A stretch of 64,000 nucleotides of DNA from positions 133,959,612-134,023,611 of the forward strand of contig OY821519.1 of assembly GCA_963682025.1 (NCBI GenBank), in the 5' to 3' direction. Position 1 is the first letter of the stretch. Each line of letters starts with the position of its first letter. The notes beneath the pieces are model-generated. The model was not told the origin of the DNA, searched no databases, and saw nothing but the letters and a program-made list of their open reading frames with translations. Of the stretch, positions 47,771 to 57,484 are shown piece after piece. The position numbers were made by a program, and so were the translations under genes. The stretch is from Cordilura impudica. Its lineage: Eukaryota > Arthropoda > Insecta > Diptera > Scathophagidae.

Positions 47771-47886
47771 GAAGCAAAATATTGGAAAAATTATTTTTTT
47801 TTCATGCTTTTTGAAAATATTTTCTTTTCTACTTTCTGTTTGATTTATAATATGCTTCTCAGTTTCTTCAATAAATTTCATTTCAA
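47771..47886 (-). repeat. Inverted copy of a hAT C-terminal segment
   Basis: On the minus strand it matches 50,262-50,382 (plus): AAATTTATTGAAGAAACTGA, GAAGCATATTATA, GAAAATATTTTCAAAAAG and ATTTTGCTT in the same order. The pair brackets the inner transposon-type gene at a distance of about 2.4 kb. Confidence 0.7.
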
Positions 47887-48269
47887 AAGCAAATGGTCTT
47901 AATCGATAATTTGCATTAAAAATCCCAAAACCATTAAATAAATAGCGATTTAGGTAGTAGTTATTAAAACGGGAAGTTCCAAGAATTAGGAATTAGTAAA
48001 ACAACTTTTTTGTTTTCAACCACCGCACAGGTAGCGATTTTTTTTTATTTCGTACAAGCGAACTAATTTCAAAAATGAAGATTCCGTTAAGACTCGAAAC
48101 TCAGCCCAAGCTGATGTCTTTTCGCTCGGTCGTGATAAAATTCGCTATTAATTTTTTTAGAACTTATTTAATTTTGTGAGTGATTTAAGTTAAGTGCATC
48201 GGTTTCATAAAAATAACAAAAAAAATATTGTATAATATATATTGTATTAAACATGTCGGAACCAAAATG

Positions 48270-50070
48270 AAAAATGGACCATTTTTGTAATGTTTGTGGA
48301 CGTTTCATAGCAAGCGATGAAAAATGTGGCAATGCGAGTGATTTTTTTTGGAAGCCTATAAACAATATTTCTCGGAAGAATTTATCACTGACGTAAACTA
48401 TGCCCCTAAAAAAGATTGCTTTAATTGCTGTTCAACTCTAATGCAATGGAAAAGTGAAAAGAAGGAGGCTATGCCTTTTGGTATACCAATGATGTGGTTA
48501 GACAACAGCCCGCATCAAGAATAGAAGGAAAGCAAAGAATAAAACTTATGTAGCAGTGCCAAGTGTCCAATTACCATTACCGCACTCAGAATTCGTTCCA
48601 GTACCAACATAGCAAAGTATTGATCTTCAAACAGATGTCAGTACTACAACCGCCGCTGCTACATCCATGGATTTCTTCTCAGAATACGACCCTGGTGACG
48701 ATACATCCTATGAAACATCAAAGGAACCAATCTTAGTCACACAAAACCAATTGGATGGAATTGTTGCAAATTTGTGTTTGACTCAGAAAAAATCAGAACT
48801 ACTGGCTTCATTTTGAAAGGAAATAATTTGCTGGCGAAAGGTACCAAAGTAACAGCATATCGAAAACGCCAAAAAGAGTTAGAAAAGTTCTTCAATGTGA
48901 ATGATGCAAAAAATTCGCTTATTGCAACGATAATGGAGACGATAGGGTTAACCTATAAAAAAGATGATTGGCGTTTATTAATCGATAGTTCACTAATCAG
49001 CTTAAAAGTTGTGCTTTTGCACAAGACAAATAGAATGCCTCCTGTTCCAATTGAGTATAGCACTGACACTGGTGAAAATTTCGATAATTTGAAACACATT
49101 CTGGAAGTAGTCAAATATAACGAACACCAGTGGCGCATTTGCTGCGACCTCAAAATAGTTTCATTGATTACAGGCTTAACAGCATATGGCCGTCCAAAAT
49201 ATCCGTGTTTTTTGTGCGCTTGGGATTCACGATACGGAGAAGATATCAAAGGAAGAAACCAGTACAAAGAGCATAACTGGAATGGTCGTATTTTTTTTTT
49301 TTAATTAATCAACACTCAGGGAATACCCCTACAGATGCAGTGCATTGTGTTGATCTTAGGAAAATAGGTTAAGGAGGAAAGAGGGAGTAGTATGTTAATT
49401 TTTTTTCTGCAGCTACAGACCAAAGCCTCTGGTGGGAATCGAACCCACGACCCCTGCATGATAGGCGAGCACGCTACCTACTCACCTACCATTGAATGGA
49501 AATGGCCTAAAGACAATAGGCTACACGAAAGTCTTGTTCCTGAAATGACAATTTTGTTGCTGTTGCTCCACATTAAACTTGGCATTGCTAAAAATTTTTT
49601 TGAAATGTATCGCAAAAGACCAGCAGTATTCAACCGCTTAACAGACAAAAGTTGCCAACTGAATCTGATGAGCAAGGCGAACGTTATCACCAAACTGCGC
49701 TTCCATTTCAAATAAGGTAACTATAGAGTGTGCATATTTTGAATTGCTAGATTCTTCTAATATCTTTGTCAGAGTGCACAATTTAAACATGTTAACGATT
49801 GAAAACTATTTTCGTTCCAGGTACAGAGGAAAGAAATCTCCAGATGGAATACTCGCTGAAATTTGCTGGTGGTATAAAAACACCTTTGAAGGAAAGGAAG
49901 ATGAGGAAAAAGAGGAAGAAGGGGAAGACAAAGATGAAATTCTAGAATATCTGTTGGACGAAATTATCGACCTTTCTGATGATGATGACGATGACCAAGA
50001 TATTAGAGAGAGCAGTGATGTTGATCCACAGCCGCCTGCTAAACTTCAACTGGCCAAATCATTAATTTAA
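48270..50070 (+). pseudogene. Unclassified transposon-type gene (CFLCAWDSR family), interrupted by a SINE
   Basis: The plus-strand peptide starts with a zinc-finger-like region (HFCNVCGRF near 48,280; DCFNCCSTLMQW and PFGIPMMW near 48,420-48,500), followed by an acidic region and an open segment 48,774-49,304 with YNEHQWRICCDLKIVSLITG and KYPCFLCAWDSRYGED. After the SINE it resumes with WPKDNRLHESLVPEMTILLL and LHIKLGIAKNFFEMY, then an acidic tail (49,890-50,020) ending at 50,070. I recognise this layout from uncharacterised, multi-copy arthropod and cnidarian proteins thought to be transposon-derived, but cannot name a superfamily. Early stops near 48,263 and 48,523. Confidence 0.6.
49291..49491 (-). 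mobile_element. tRNA-derived SINE, copy 2, full length, inside a transposon gene
   Basis: On the minus strand from 49,491: TGGTAGGTGAGTAGGTAGCG (A-box region), GGTTCGATTCC (B box at about 49,434-49,444), then a 130-bp body (GCACTGCATCTGTAGGGGTA near 49,345) and a poly-A tail (T-run 49,291-49,302). The insertion splits the reading frame of the surrounding gene; short similar words (GGAATGG / GGAAATGG) on both sides may be a target duplication. Confidence 0.8.
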
Positions 50071-50261
50071 TTTATTTAATTTTTTTACTTAAAACTTTTC
50101 ATAACTAACATTTCAAAAATATATTTTTTTCATATTTTTATAATTTCTTTTTCAATGTTTCTTCAAAACCAACACTGAACAAAATTGGTACATAAAAAAT
50201 GAGAAGTAAATTAATATTAAGCTGGAAAACGCAAGTTTTGTATTATGATTGTTTTCTTTTC

Positions 50262-50837
50262 AAATGAAATTTATTGAAGAAACTGAGAAGCATATTATAG
50301 ATCCAACAGAAAGCAAAAAACACTTAGTTTTGTGGAAAATATTTTCAAAAAGTATAAAACAATTTTTCCACCATTTTGCTTAAGGGAGAAAATATCTAAA
50401 AGGAGGGATTATACTTTAGTATCTGTAATTAGGCTCTTACAGAATCCGGATTGTATGTCACATAAGGAAAATGATAGTTTTTTTGACATGGCACCAAGAC
50501 AAGAGATATATAAATTGGCTAAATCTATATCATCTAGCATTTTTGAAACTAAAAACAGAGATAACGATAATATTGAAGAAACTGGTGAAACTGAAAATAT
50601 TGAAGAATGTCCAAATCGAAAAGAAGAAGCAAGTCTACAGCAACAAATAAATTTTGCAATTACAAAAAGTTTAAAAGAATATGAAAGTCCGAATGCTGAC
50701 AAATTTCAATCATTAACAAAGGAATTTAAAATATTTGAAGCAAATAGGAATATGTTACCAAAAGAGGAACAATGATGGGAGATTCAACTTTAGATGCCCT
50801 GTGTTTCTTAAAACATTATTTTAAATCACAAAAATGA
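50262..50837 (+). pseudogene. hAT transposase, C-terminal half
   Basis: Open from about 50,332 to 50,775 with a charged region (ETGETENIEECPNRKEEA) and LTKEFKIFEANRNMLPKEE, the segment before the hAT dimerisation domain. In the next frame the gene ends with STLDALCFLKHYFKSQK and a stop at 50,837, the very C-terminus of this hAT group. The SERxFSxAG part between them is missing, an internal deletion. It cannot have been an active enzyme in this form. Confidence 0.78.
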
Positions 50838-51069
50838 TTAAATTTATAATATTTTTATAAACCTTTTTATATATTTTTGTAAAACTTGAAGAATTTATTT
50901 TTACGTTACTATTTTTTATTTTGTTGTATAATACAAATATGAATTTCAGTTTATATTATAGAGTGCATTAGATTTTTATTTTAATAAGTTATTTTCTCAA
51001 AAAATCTCGAGAAATTAAATTAAAAGGGGTGAGAAATGTGAAACACTAGTACTGTGCAAGGATAAATGA

Positions 51070-51405
51070 TCACTTGTAACCCATTTTAGAAGATGTGCGT
51101 CTGCTCAGAACTTGGTTTCAACAGAATGGCGTGCCCTGCCACACAAGCCAAAAAATAAAAAAAATAATCTATCTTTGAAAATCGTGTTATTAGCCGTTTT
51201 GGCGATGTCCATTGGCCACCGCGCAGATACGATTTGTCCCCGTTGGGGAACTGTTTAGAATGAGTGTTACGTTAATCAGCCAGTGTCTATTCACGTACTG
51301 AAAAAAGAATTTACTGTAGTCATCGATAAGAAATAAAGATTCATAATCTCGAAAACATACTGAACAATTTGCTTGATTGTATGGGCTACTGCAAGGCCAG
51401 TCAAA
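51070..51405 (+). pseudogene. mariner-like transposase fragment
   Basis: TWFQQNGVPCHTSQK (near 51,113-51,150; catalytic Asp of QQD changed to Asn) and VISRFGDVHWPPRRYDLSPL (near 51,190-51,250; the third catalytic Asp is Gly) are typical of the last third of a DD34D mariner transposase. It is a different copy from the one at 44.8-46.0 kb. No terminal repeat seen. Confidence 0.75.
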
Positions 51406-51424
51406 TTCTTTTTTTTAATATATA

Positions 51425-51790
51425 ATTCAGTTTTTATTAAATAATAGAATGTAATTAAATGGCCAGTCCCGCGAGGTTATTTGGCTTTTCTTCAGGAATT
51501 TAAGCTAATATTCAACTCATTTATTTTATTTTATCCATTTTCCATTTTTAATGTCTTTTTCGTTTATACTAATTACTGGTGTTGATTATGTGTACTGGCA
51601 ACATATTTAATACTTTTGGTAAGGAGACAGTTAGAGTATATTTTCCGAAAATATTGTGGTTTCGCTCAATTCTGAATTTTCCTTCGGCGTATTGTCATGC
51701 ATTGTTTTCACGATCGATAGAATGTTAAAACCTGATTCGTTGAAAAATTCATTTGCAAGGATTGGACAGTAGATGCTTTTTATGTTTGAA
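51425..51790 (-). pseudogene. Non-LTR retrotransposon 3' end
   Basis: Minus-strand traces GKYTLTVSLPKVLNMLP (near 51,650-51,600) fit the C-terminal end of Jockey/R4-like ORF2 proteins. The unit ends in a TTAATAAAAACTGAATTATATATTAAAAAAA tail region at about 51,412-51,440. It probably belongs with the RT remnant at 53.7-54.2 kb, the two being separated by the satellite-like block. Confidence 0.45.
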
Positions 51791-51879
51791 GTTGTTGTTG
51801 TTTATGATGGTGTTGTTTTCGCTGGTGGTGTTGGCGTTACTGATGATGTTTACACGCAGTTGGCCGCGTCTTCAAGACA

Positions 51880-53465
51880 TCCCTTATGATGGGTGCATGA
51901 CAATGTAAAGTCTATGAAGACAAACGTAGGACAGCCGGAACAAATCGTCAAAGACTTTTTCGAACAAATGTCGCGAAAGTCGTGGACGACTAAAAGAGAG
52001 ACCATTTCGCTCAGTTTGTCGCTCACGCAAAAAAATGAAAAGTTCAGCTATATATTCATTGACGACTTTGTAGAAGATTAATTCCACCATTATCGTCAAC
52101 GACTATTTAGGCGTAAATATCGTTCGCTTTGTCATTAACGATTACATAGGCGACAATGTCCACAACTTTTTCGGTAATGATTGTATGGATGACAATATCG
52201 TTCACTTTGTCGTCAACGATTATATGAATGACAATGCTGTAAATATTGTCATCAATGCTCGCATTAACGACTATGGTTAACGTTCTGTCATCATCTATCG
52301 TCTTCTACACTGTCGTCAATGATTGTATTGGTAATAATATTAAAAAATGTAATACTGTATACAAAAACATAGACTTAAACATTTTTAATAATTAATTATA
52401 AATTTTCAAAAGTAAATCATATCAGTACTGTCAAAGTACAAGTATATAGTATTTTTTATTTTTTAACGGTCTTCCTTGTCATGTTTTCTTGACTTCTCTT
52501 TATTGTAGGTATTTTTGATGCGACAAAAGATAACCAGTAGTTCTCTTATGAAGTCTTCATGTGTATGTCCCTCCTTCTTTGTAGATTCTGTATAAAATAT
52601 ATTTTAAAGAGATTTTTTTATTGTTAAGTATAATGCCATTAAAAAAACGCTGTAATTTGTTGACCTCTTGAAAAATATTTACCATATAAAGCCTTGAGTA
52701 AATTTCCGTATTTCTTAAATGACCTTTTATCTTTGCTGCCATCATAGTTATACAAAACTATTAACTATTAAACTATATGACTACTTTCAGGCCTTTGTCG
52801 CTTATCCTGTCGTTAGCGAAGATTTTTTGCACATTATAATGATTGTTCGAATTTTTTTGTTTTGTCTTGCAGCCGTTATTAAGTCCCGTTATTTTACCTT
52901 TTTGTAAACGCAAAGCATAGGTATATACGACCAACTTAAAGACAACGTCGCTCATCATGTCGCTAACGGAGTATGACTGATGACAATTTCCTCATAATGT
53001 CGCTCATCTTGACGTCAACAGACTCATACATGACAAAACTTAATTTCGTCGCTCTATTTGTCATCAATAGAATTCGATACACGGCCGTATAAGTTATTTA
53101 TCATCCAGCTGGTCGTTAACTAAATTTTTTAATTAAATATCTGCACGAACAACTCATAGACACTGTCGCTTAACTTGTCTTTAACAACGTTCGACGGACT
53201 ACATACACAAGACGTTGTCGCTCATATTGTCGTTAACGGACCTTGATACACGACAATATAGGTATTTTTCGCTGAATTTTCCGTCAACGGGATGTGATAC
53301 ACGACCATCTGAGTAATTTGTCTCCCAGCTTGACGTTAACGACAATATCCATTATATCGGCGTTAGAGAAAACTTCATCGACAAATGTCGTGCGTGATAA
53401 ATTATAAAATATCTTAAAGGAATCGTTAAAGACAATGTTGTCTACGACGATTTTGCTAGCTGGGC
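51880..53465 (+). repeat. Satellite-like block of TTGTCGTTAACG units
   Basis: From 52,085 to 52,330 about four copies of a unit of roughly 65 bp (GTCAACGATTAYATRGGCGACAATRTCGTTCACTTT). From 52,790 to 53,460 more diverged units with CTCATATTGTCGTTAACGGA, GATACACGAC and TGACGTTAACGACAATATC. A spacer at 52,330-52,780 is AT-rich. Non-coding. Confidence 0.6.
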
Positions 53466-53689
53466 ATCGTTACTAGCATTATTATCGCTAGTGTATTGAT
53501 GATTTTGATGCGCGTACATTATTATTGTTCTTTAAATTGGTGTTGATGAAGTTGTTATTGTTATTATTATTGATTGTGTTCTTGCTGTTGAATATGTTAT
53601 TTATGAAGTTGTTATGGTTGACAGTATTTAATAATAAGATTTGAAGAAAACTATTTTGAGTATTCTGAGTACTATTCTAAGCAATAATT

Positions 53690-54180
53690 CCGTGTCTTGT
53701 ATATGATTTGGCTAATGAAAAGTACGCTTACCTAAGCACTCTGAATGTTGAACAGTTATTCAGGTGAAATAGCGTATTGGCGGCCCTGTGTAATTTATTC
53801 TGCAGGTATTCTATGTGATGCTTGCATTTAAAGTTGTGGATGACATGGACTCCCAGATATTTATGGGTGCTGACTAGTTCTATAGACGTATTACATTTTT
53901 CTTGATTATGGTTTTAGTCTCTATTGGTAGTTTTTGTGGAATTTTGGTATAATATTATTATTTTGAATATGTGGAGGTTTAATATGCATCATTTTGTTTT
54001 TGCTTCATTGATCATTATTCCATTATCGTGACATCATTTCGATGCAACATCCAATTGTCCTTGCATAATTTCAGTTACACTCTTCATATTTTTATGATCA
54101 AAAGTACTGTTTCTAAACATGCTCATCATGCCGTTTTCATAAAGGACATACACTATCATGCCAATTATTGATCCCTGTTA
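53690..54180 (-). pseudogene. Non-LTR retrotransposon RT remnant
   Basis: Minus-strand frames give VTEIMQGQLDVASK, CHDNGIMINEAKTK, HKYLGVHVIHNFKCKHHIEY and LQNKLHRAANTLFHLNNCST, the region just after the RT active site in Jockey/R4-like ORF2 proteins. Several stops and shifts. The catalytic box would lie right of 54,180, where an inverted-repeat element begins, so it was probably cut by that insertion or deleted. Confidence 0.75.
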
Positions 54181-55434
54181 AAATACCTACTCTGACGGAA
54201 AAATGATGTTGCAAAATCGACAACGGTTGTGGTCAATATTGCACCCCTACGTTGTCAATTTTTTCACAACGCCTGGTATCAAATTGTAAACGACGGTATA
54301 TGAATTGACTACATTATGTTTTCAAAATAAGCGCATGCGCCAAAATTTTTATTTGTTAACAACGCATGTTTACTCGACAACAAAAGTGTTGAAATTGACA
54401 ACGTTACGTTGTCGAATTCTCTGCTAACGCCGAAATTTTATGAATTTTTCATTGTTTTGGCATTATTCAGAGTGGTCGTTAGTGTCGTTATAAATAAATT
54501 GATAAAATGGAACAAAGCCACGAAACTGAATTTTTTGAGTACCTAAATATAGTTGGTGATCTATTTTAAATAAATGGAGATTAGAGCGCCCATAAAACAA
54601 AAAGTGTTATTTTTTCCGCTCCCCGCTCATTTTCTAGTATATTGGGCATAAAAAATAATATTCGTGCAAAAATTTTTCAATCGGATGCAAACCGGCCAGT
54701 CCGTCTCGACTTTTAGCCCTAAAAATGGAGTAAAATTAGTTCCAAGCTTTGACGAGCTATAAATCGTAAGCCAGATGACTTTCGGAAAATACACCTTATG
54801 CATTTGTATTGCAAATATATAGGCAAATATTTTTCTCCTACAAATATTTGACCTAGCTATGACCCTTCATGGTGTTTTAATACAAATTTATACAAATTTA
54901 ATACTTGACAATGTAATAAAATAAAATCAAACCAATAAAGTTCACACTCCAGAAGAAGTTGAAATACCGTCAACGAAACGTCGAGTGAAAAGGATGTAAT
55001 AATTTGAATTTTTTTTTATTATCATCTTAATATTTAATTGACCATAATTAGCGCGGAAAAAACAAAAAAATCTCATAAATAATATTGGTCACAAAATAAA
55101 TCTTAAATTCCATATATTTGCGCCGAAAAAAAGTTAGTTCCAGAAATCAGCAATGAAAATTAGGAACGTAACGGCGCCGATCAGCAACGAAAAACTAGCT
55201 ATTTGGCAACGGAACGAAAACAACATCGAGTAGATTGTTTTCGTTGCTGTAGCAACGAAATGTGATATTTTTGTTTATTGAGCTTCAATAACACTTTGTA
55301 TTTTCATAGTTTTCATGATGTTTTAATGTTTTTTAATTTTGAACAAATATTAAATCAAACATCGTACATTATTTATTAAAATCTTTTTTTATTCTAAATT
55401 AAAAAAAAAATAATTAAATAACTGAAAGTTCTAA

Positions 55435-55583
55435 AATGAATACAAAGAATAAATTTTCTTTGTGCGACGAGGAAAAAATAATTGACTTTGTCAAAAATAA
55501 TGAAATTTTGTTCAATGTTCGACATCCAAAATTCCGCAACAGTGAAGGAAAGAATCGATTGGCCGATGAATTGAACGCAGAAG
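55435..55583 (+). CDS. MADF/Myb-like accessory protein of PIF/Harbinger, first exon
   Basis: ATG at 55,435 opens MNTKNKFSLCDEEKIIDFVK and continues with LFNVRHPKFRNSEGKNRLADELNAEG, a MADF-type helix-turn-helix (acidic start, then an aromatic/HP motif). The frame runs into GGTAGT at about 55,583, a possible splice donor. The accessory protein normally binds DNA and brings the transposase into the nucleus. Downstream exons overlap the opposite-strand gene region and were not found; the gene is truncated or spliced. Confidence 0.6.
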
Positions 55584-55599
55584 GTAGTTTATTTAATTT

Positions 55600-56262
55600 T
55601 ATCTCCTTAAAATAAAGCATGGTAAAACATTTATAAAGAGTATGCCAATCGCTCCAATTCCATTGAAATAATCTTTGAATTTTTCGCGAATTATTGATGC
55701 TTCATTGTTTGGTCGGCCACCAGCTGATGTATTTACAATTGGAATCATATTATTATCTGGTATTATGAAATTATCGAAATTTCCGAACGTGGGCTGTACC
55801 GGTGAATTTATTTTTTCGGACCGCATTATGTTGTATAATATATGCAGCAGAAATAAGATTGTCGATAGTTGGCGGGGTAGTAATAACAATTGGTGTGGGA
55901 AAAACACGGAAATACGAAGCCGTAATTGCAAACGCATTTTCCGTTGTTCTTCTAGCACGGGAATGGCGGTAATTGTAAATAGCGTTTAGTCGATCTTGTA
56001 GTGATTGGATAAGGTTTCATTAAGTTTATGTGCAAGGCAAATGCTTCATCACCAAATATTACATTCGGCAAAACAGTTCCAGTGCATGGTAGAGCTTTTG
56101 CTGGTGGAATATTAAATTGCTCTCTGCTGATTTTTTTTGCCCTATTCCGCTTTTCAAATACATGCCTGCCTCGCCTTTTCGTCTATATGAGCCAACGTCT
56201 ACCGCTGTAAACTTGTAGTTTGCATCGACCGCGGCCAAAAGTACAATTCCACTTCACAATGA
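55600..56262 (-). pseudogene. PIF/Harbinger transposase, broken
   Basis: On the minus strand: VLLAAVDANYKFTAVDVGSY (near 56,255-56,195), first catalytic Asp region of Harbinger DDE_4 transposases; KGEAGMYLKS; then in another frame the counterpart of the second block (FGDEAFALHINLMKPYP, near 56,065-56,015) and the C-terminus with RPNNEASIIREKFKDYFN (near 55,710-55,660). Frame changes occur around 56,130 and 55,980. The N-terminal helix-turn-helix would lie right of 56,262 and is missing. Confidence 0.8.
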
Positions 56263-56878
56263 CAACTAAACAATAGAATAGAAAAATAGAACCCAATAAT
56301 TCCCTTTCAGTTTCTGTTTTATGCTACAGCGCTCCCAACTGAAACGAAAACTCTTCAAAAACGGTGACGAACAGCAACGTTTTTCGGTTTCAGTTTTCGG
56401 CGTCGATTACGGTGTATGCGGAAACGCATCTTAAGTAAATCAATGTTTGAAAATAAAGGCAGAATATACAGTAAGAAAAATTTTTATGTGTCTTTTAGCA
56501 TCACAAGTAACCTTTAAAAGCTTACCGTATGTAAAAAAGAATATTTAAAGTAGGTAGTGCCACCACTCGGGTTGCGTGTGGAGTTCAGGGAAAAACTTTT
56601 TGCCGGGACAAAAAGCGAGGTAATATAGTGTTACGACGCAGATGACACAATGGTTTGTTTATGTTTCTCTGAATTTTTACTTAGAAATTGATGATGAGAC
56701 AATGTCAGTGCCATGGACAATGGAGGAGCGTAACGACACCACTTCGACACTGTGTCGGTGTCAATTTAACAATATTATCGTTGTCAATGACTCGTTGTCG
56801 AATTGACAACGGCATGCACAATTTGACCACAAACATGTTCTGTACACTACCGACAAGGAATGTGGTCATTTAGTCAGA

Positions 56879-57265
56879 TTTTGTTCCGCTTCTGAAAATT
56901 GGTCAAATTAAAATGGTTTTCAGTGATTGAGGTATGATTGCACTATCTTGCCTTGAGTTGATAAGGGTTGTCCTTATCGGTTTTAAAAAGCTTGAATTAT
57001 TTTTTAGTTATTTTGGTGAAATTCCATCGATTCCAGTACCTTTATATTTCTTCCTCGTTAGTATGAGCAAGATAGATTGAATTTTGTATTTTTGTTTCTA
57101 TGATTTTTTACATTTTATTATCGTAATTTTGTATTATTTCATTAAAGTTGTCTCTATGTTTTGGCAATTTTTGCAAAACAGTATCTAAATTTTCTTTTCT
57201 AATGTTGATCATGATAATATCTCTGACATTACTTGAATTTTTACCAATAATCTATAATATTAATA
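56879..57265. other. No gene recognised
   Basis: AT-rich sequence without recognised frame or repeat. Confidence 0.35.
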
Positions 57266-57478
57266 TGCTAGACGATTTTTTGTTACCGATGTTTTTTTTT
57301 TACCGTTTTATCCCGATTTTGACCAAGCGCATATGATTTGAAAGGTGTTTCATTCTATCTGTTCACCAGATTTACAGATTTTTAATTTTTTTCCTTTATT
57401 TTGAAAAAATTGCATATAAAGTTGATACTAACACATACATATATAAAATTGTACATATGCTATTGTGTGTTTATTAAA
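57266..57478 (+). repeat. 5' segment of the 57-kb transposon-type element
   Basis: Shared with 30,668-30,888 (see there). It lies directly upstream of the transposase-like gene at 57,485 and so probably holds the element terminus and promoter. Confidence 0.6.
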
Positions 57479-57484
57479 TTTGCT

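Larger units (their letters stand above)
46138..51048 (+). mobile_element. hAT element, 4.9 kb, with nested insertions
   Basis: Ends: TAGTGTTTC (46,138-46,146) and its inverse GAAACACTA (51,040-51,048). The flanking 8 bp are CTATTGTG and GTACTGTG, equal at six of eight positions, consistent with an old hAT 8-bp target duplication. Both ends are followed inward by TCTCGAGAA motifs (46,153-46,216; 51,006-51,014). A transposase is split between 46,797-47,480 and 50,262-50,837; the middle holds another transposon-type gene. Confidence 0.78.
55165..56418. mobile_element. PIF/Harbinger element, two divergent genes
   Basis: A MADF-type gene on plus and a transposase on minus, the standard two-gene set of PIF/Harbinger elements. 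The ends share imperfect inverted words (AACGTAACGGCGCCGA at 55,157-55,172; TCGGCGTCGATTACGGTGT near 56,398-56,415), both rich in CAACGAAAA boxes. Boundaries are approximate. Confidence 0.6.
54191..56878. mobile_element. Old inverted-repeat element, host of a PIF/Harbinger insertion
   Basis: Left TCTGAC at 54,191 and right GTCAGA at 56,873-56,878. Further in, TTGTGGTCAATATTGCACCC..CGTTGTCAATT (54,228-54,260) pairs with the inverse of CAATTTGACCACAA and AATTGACAACGG (56,800-56,832). The arms are GC-richer and full of TTGTCAAT words. Superfamily unknown; no gene of its own recognised apart from a 20-codon start at 54,507. Confidence 0.45.

Noticed and set aside
49420..49491. tRNA gene
   Set aside because: Same SINE head inside a transposon gene, with body and poly-A tail.
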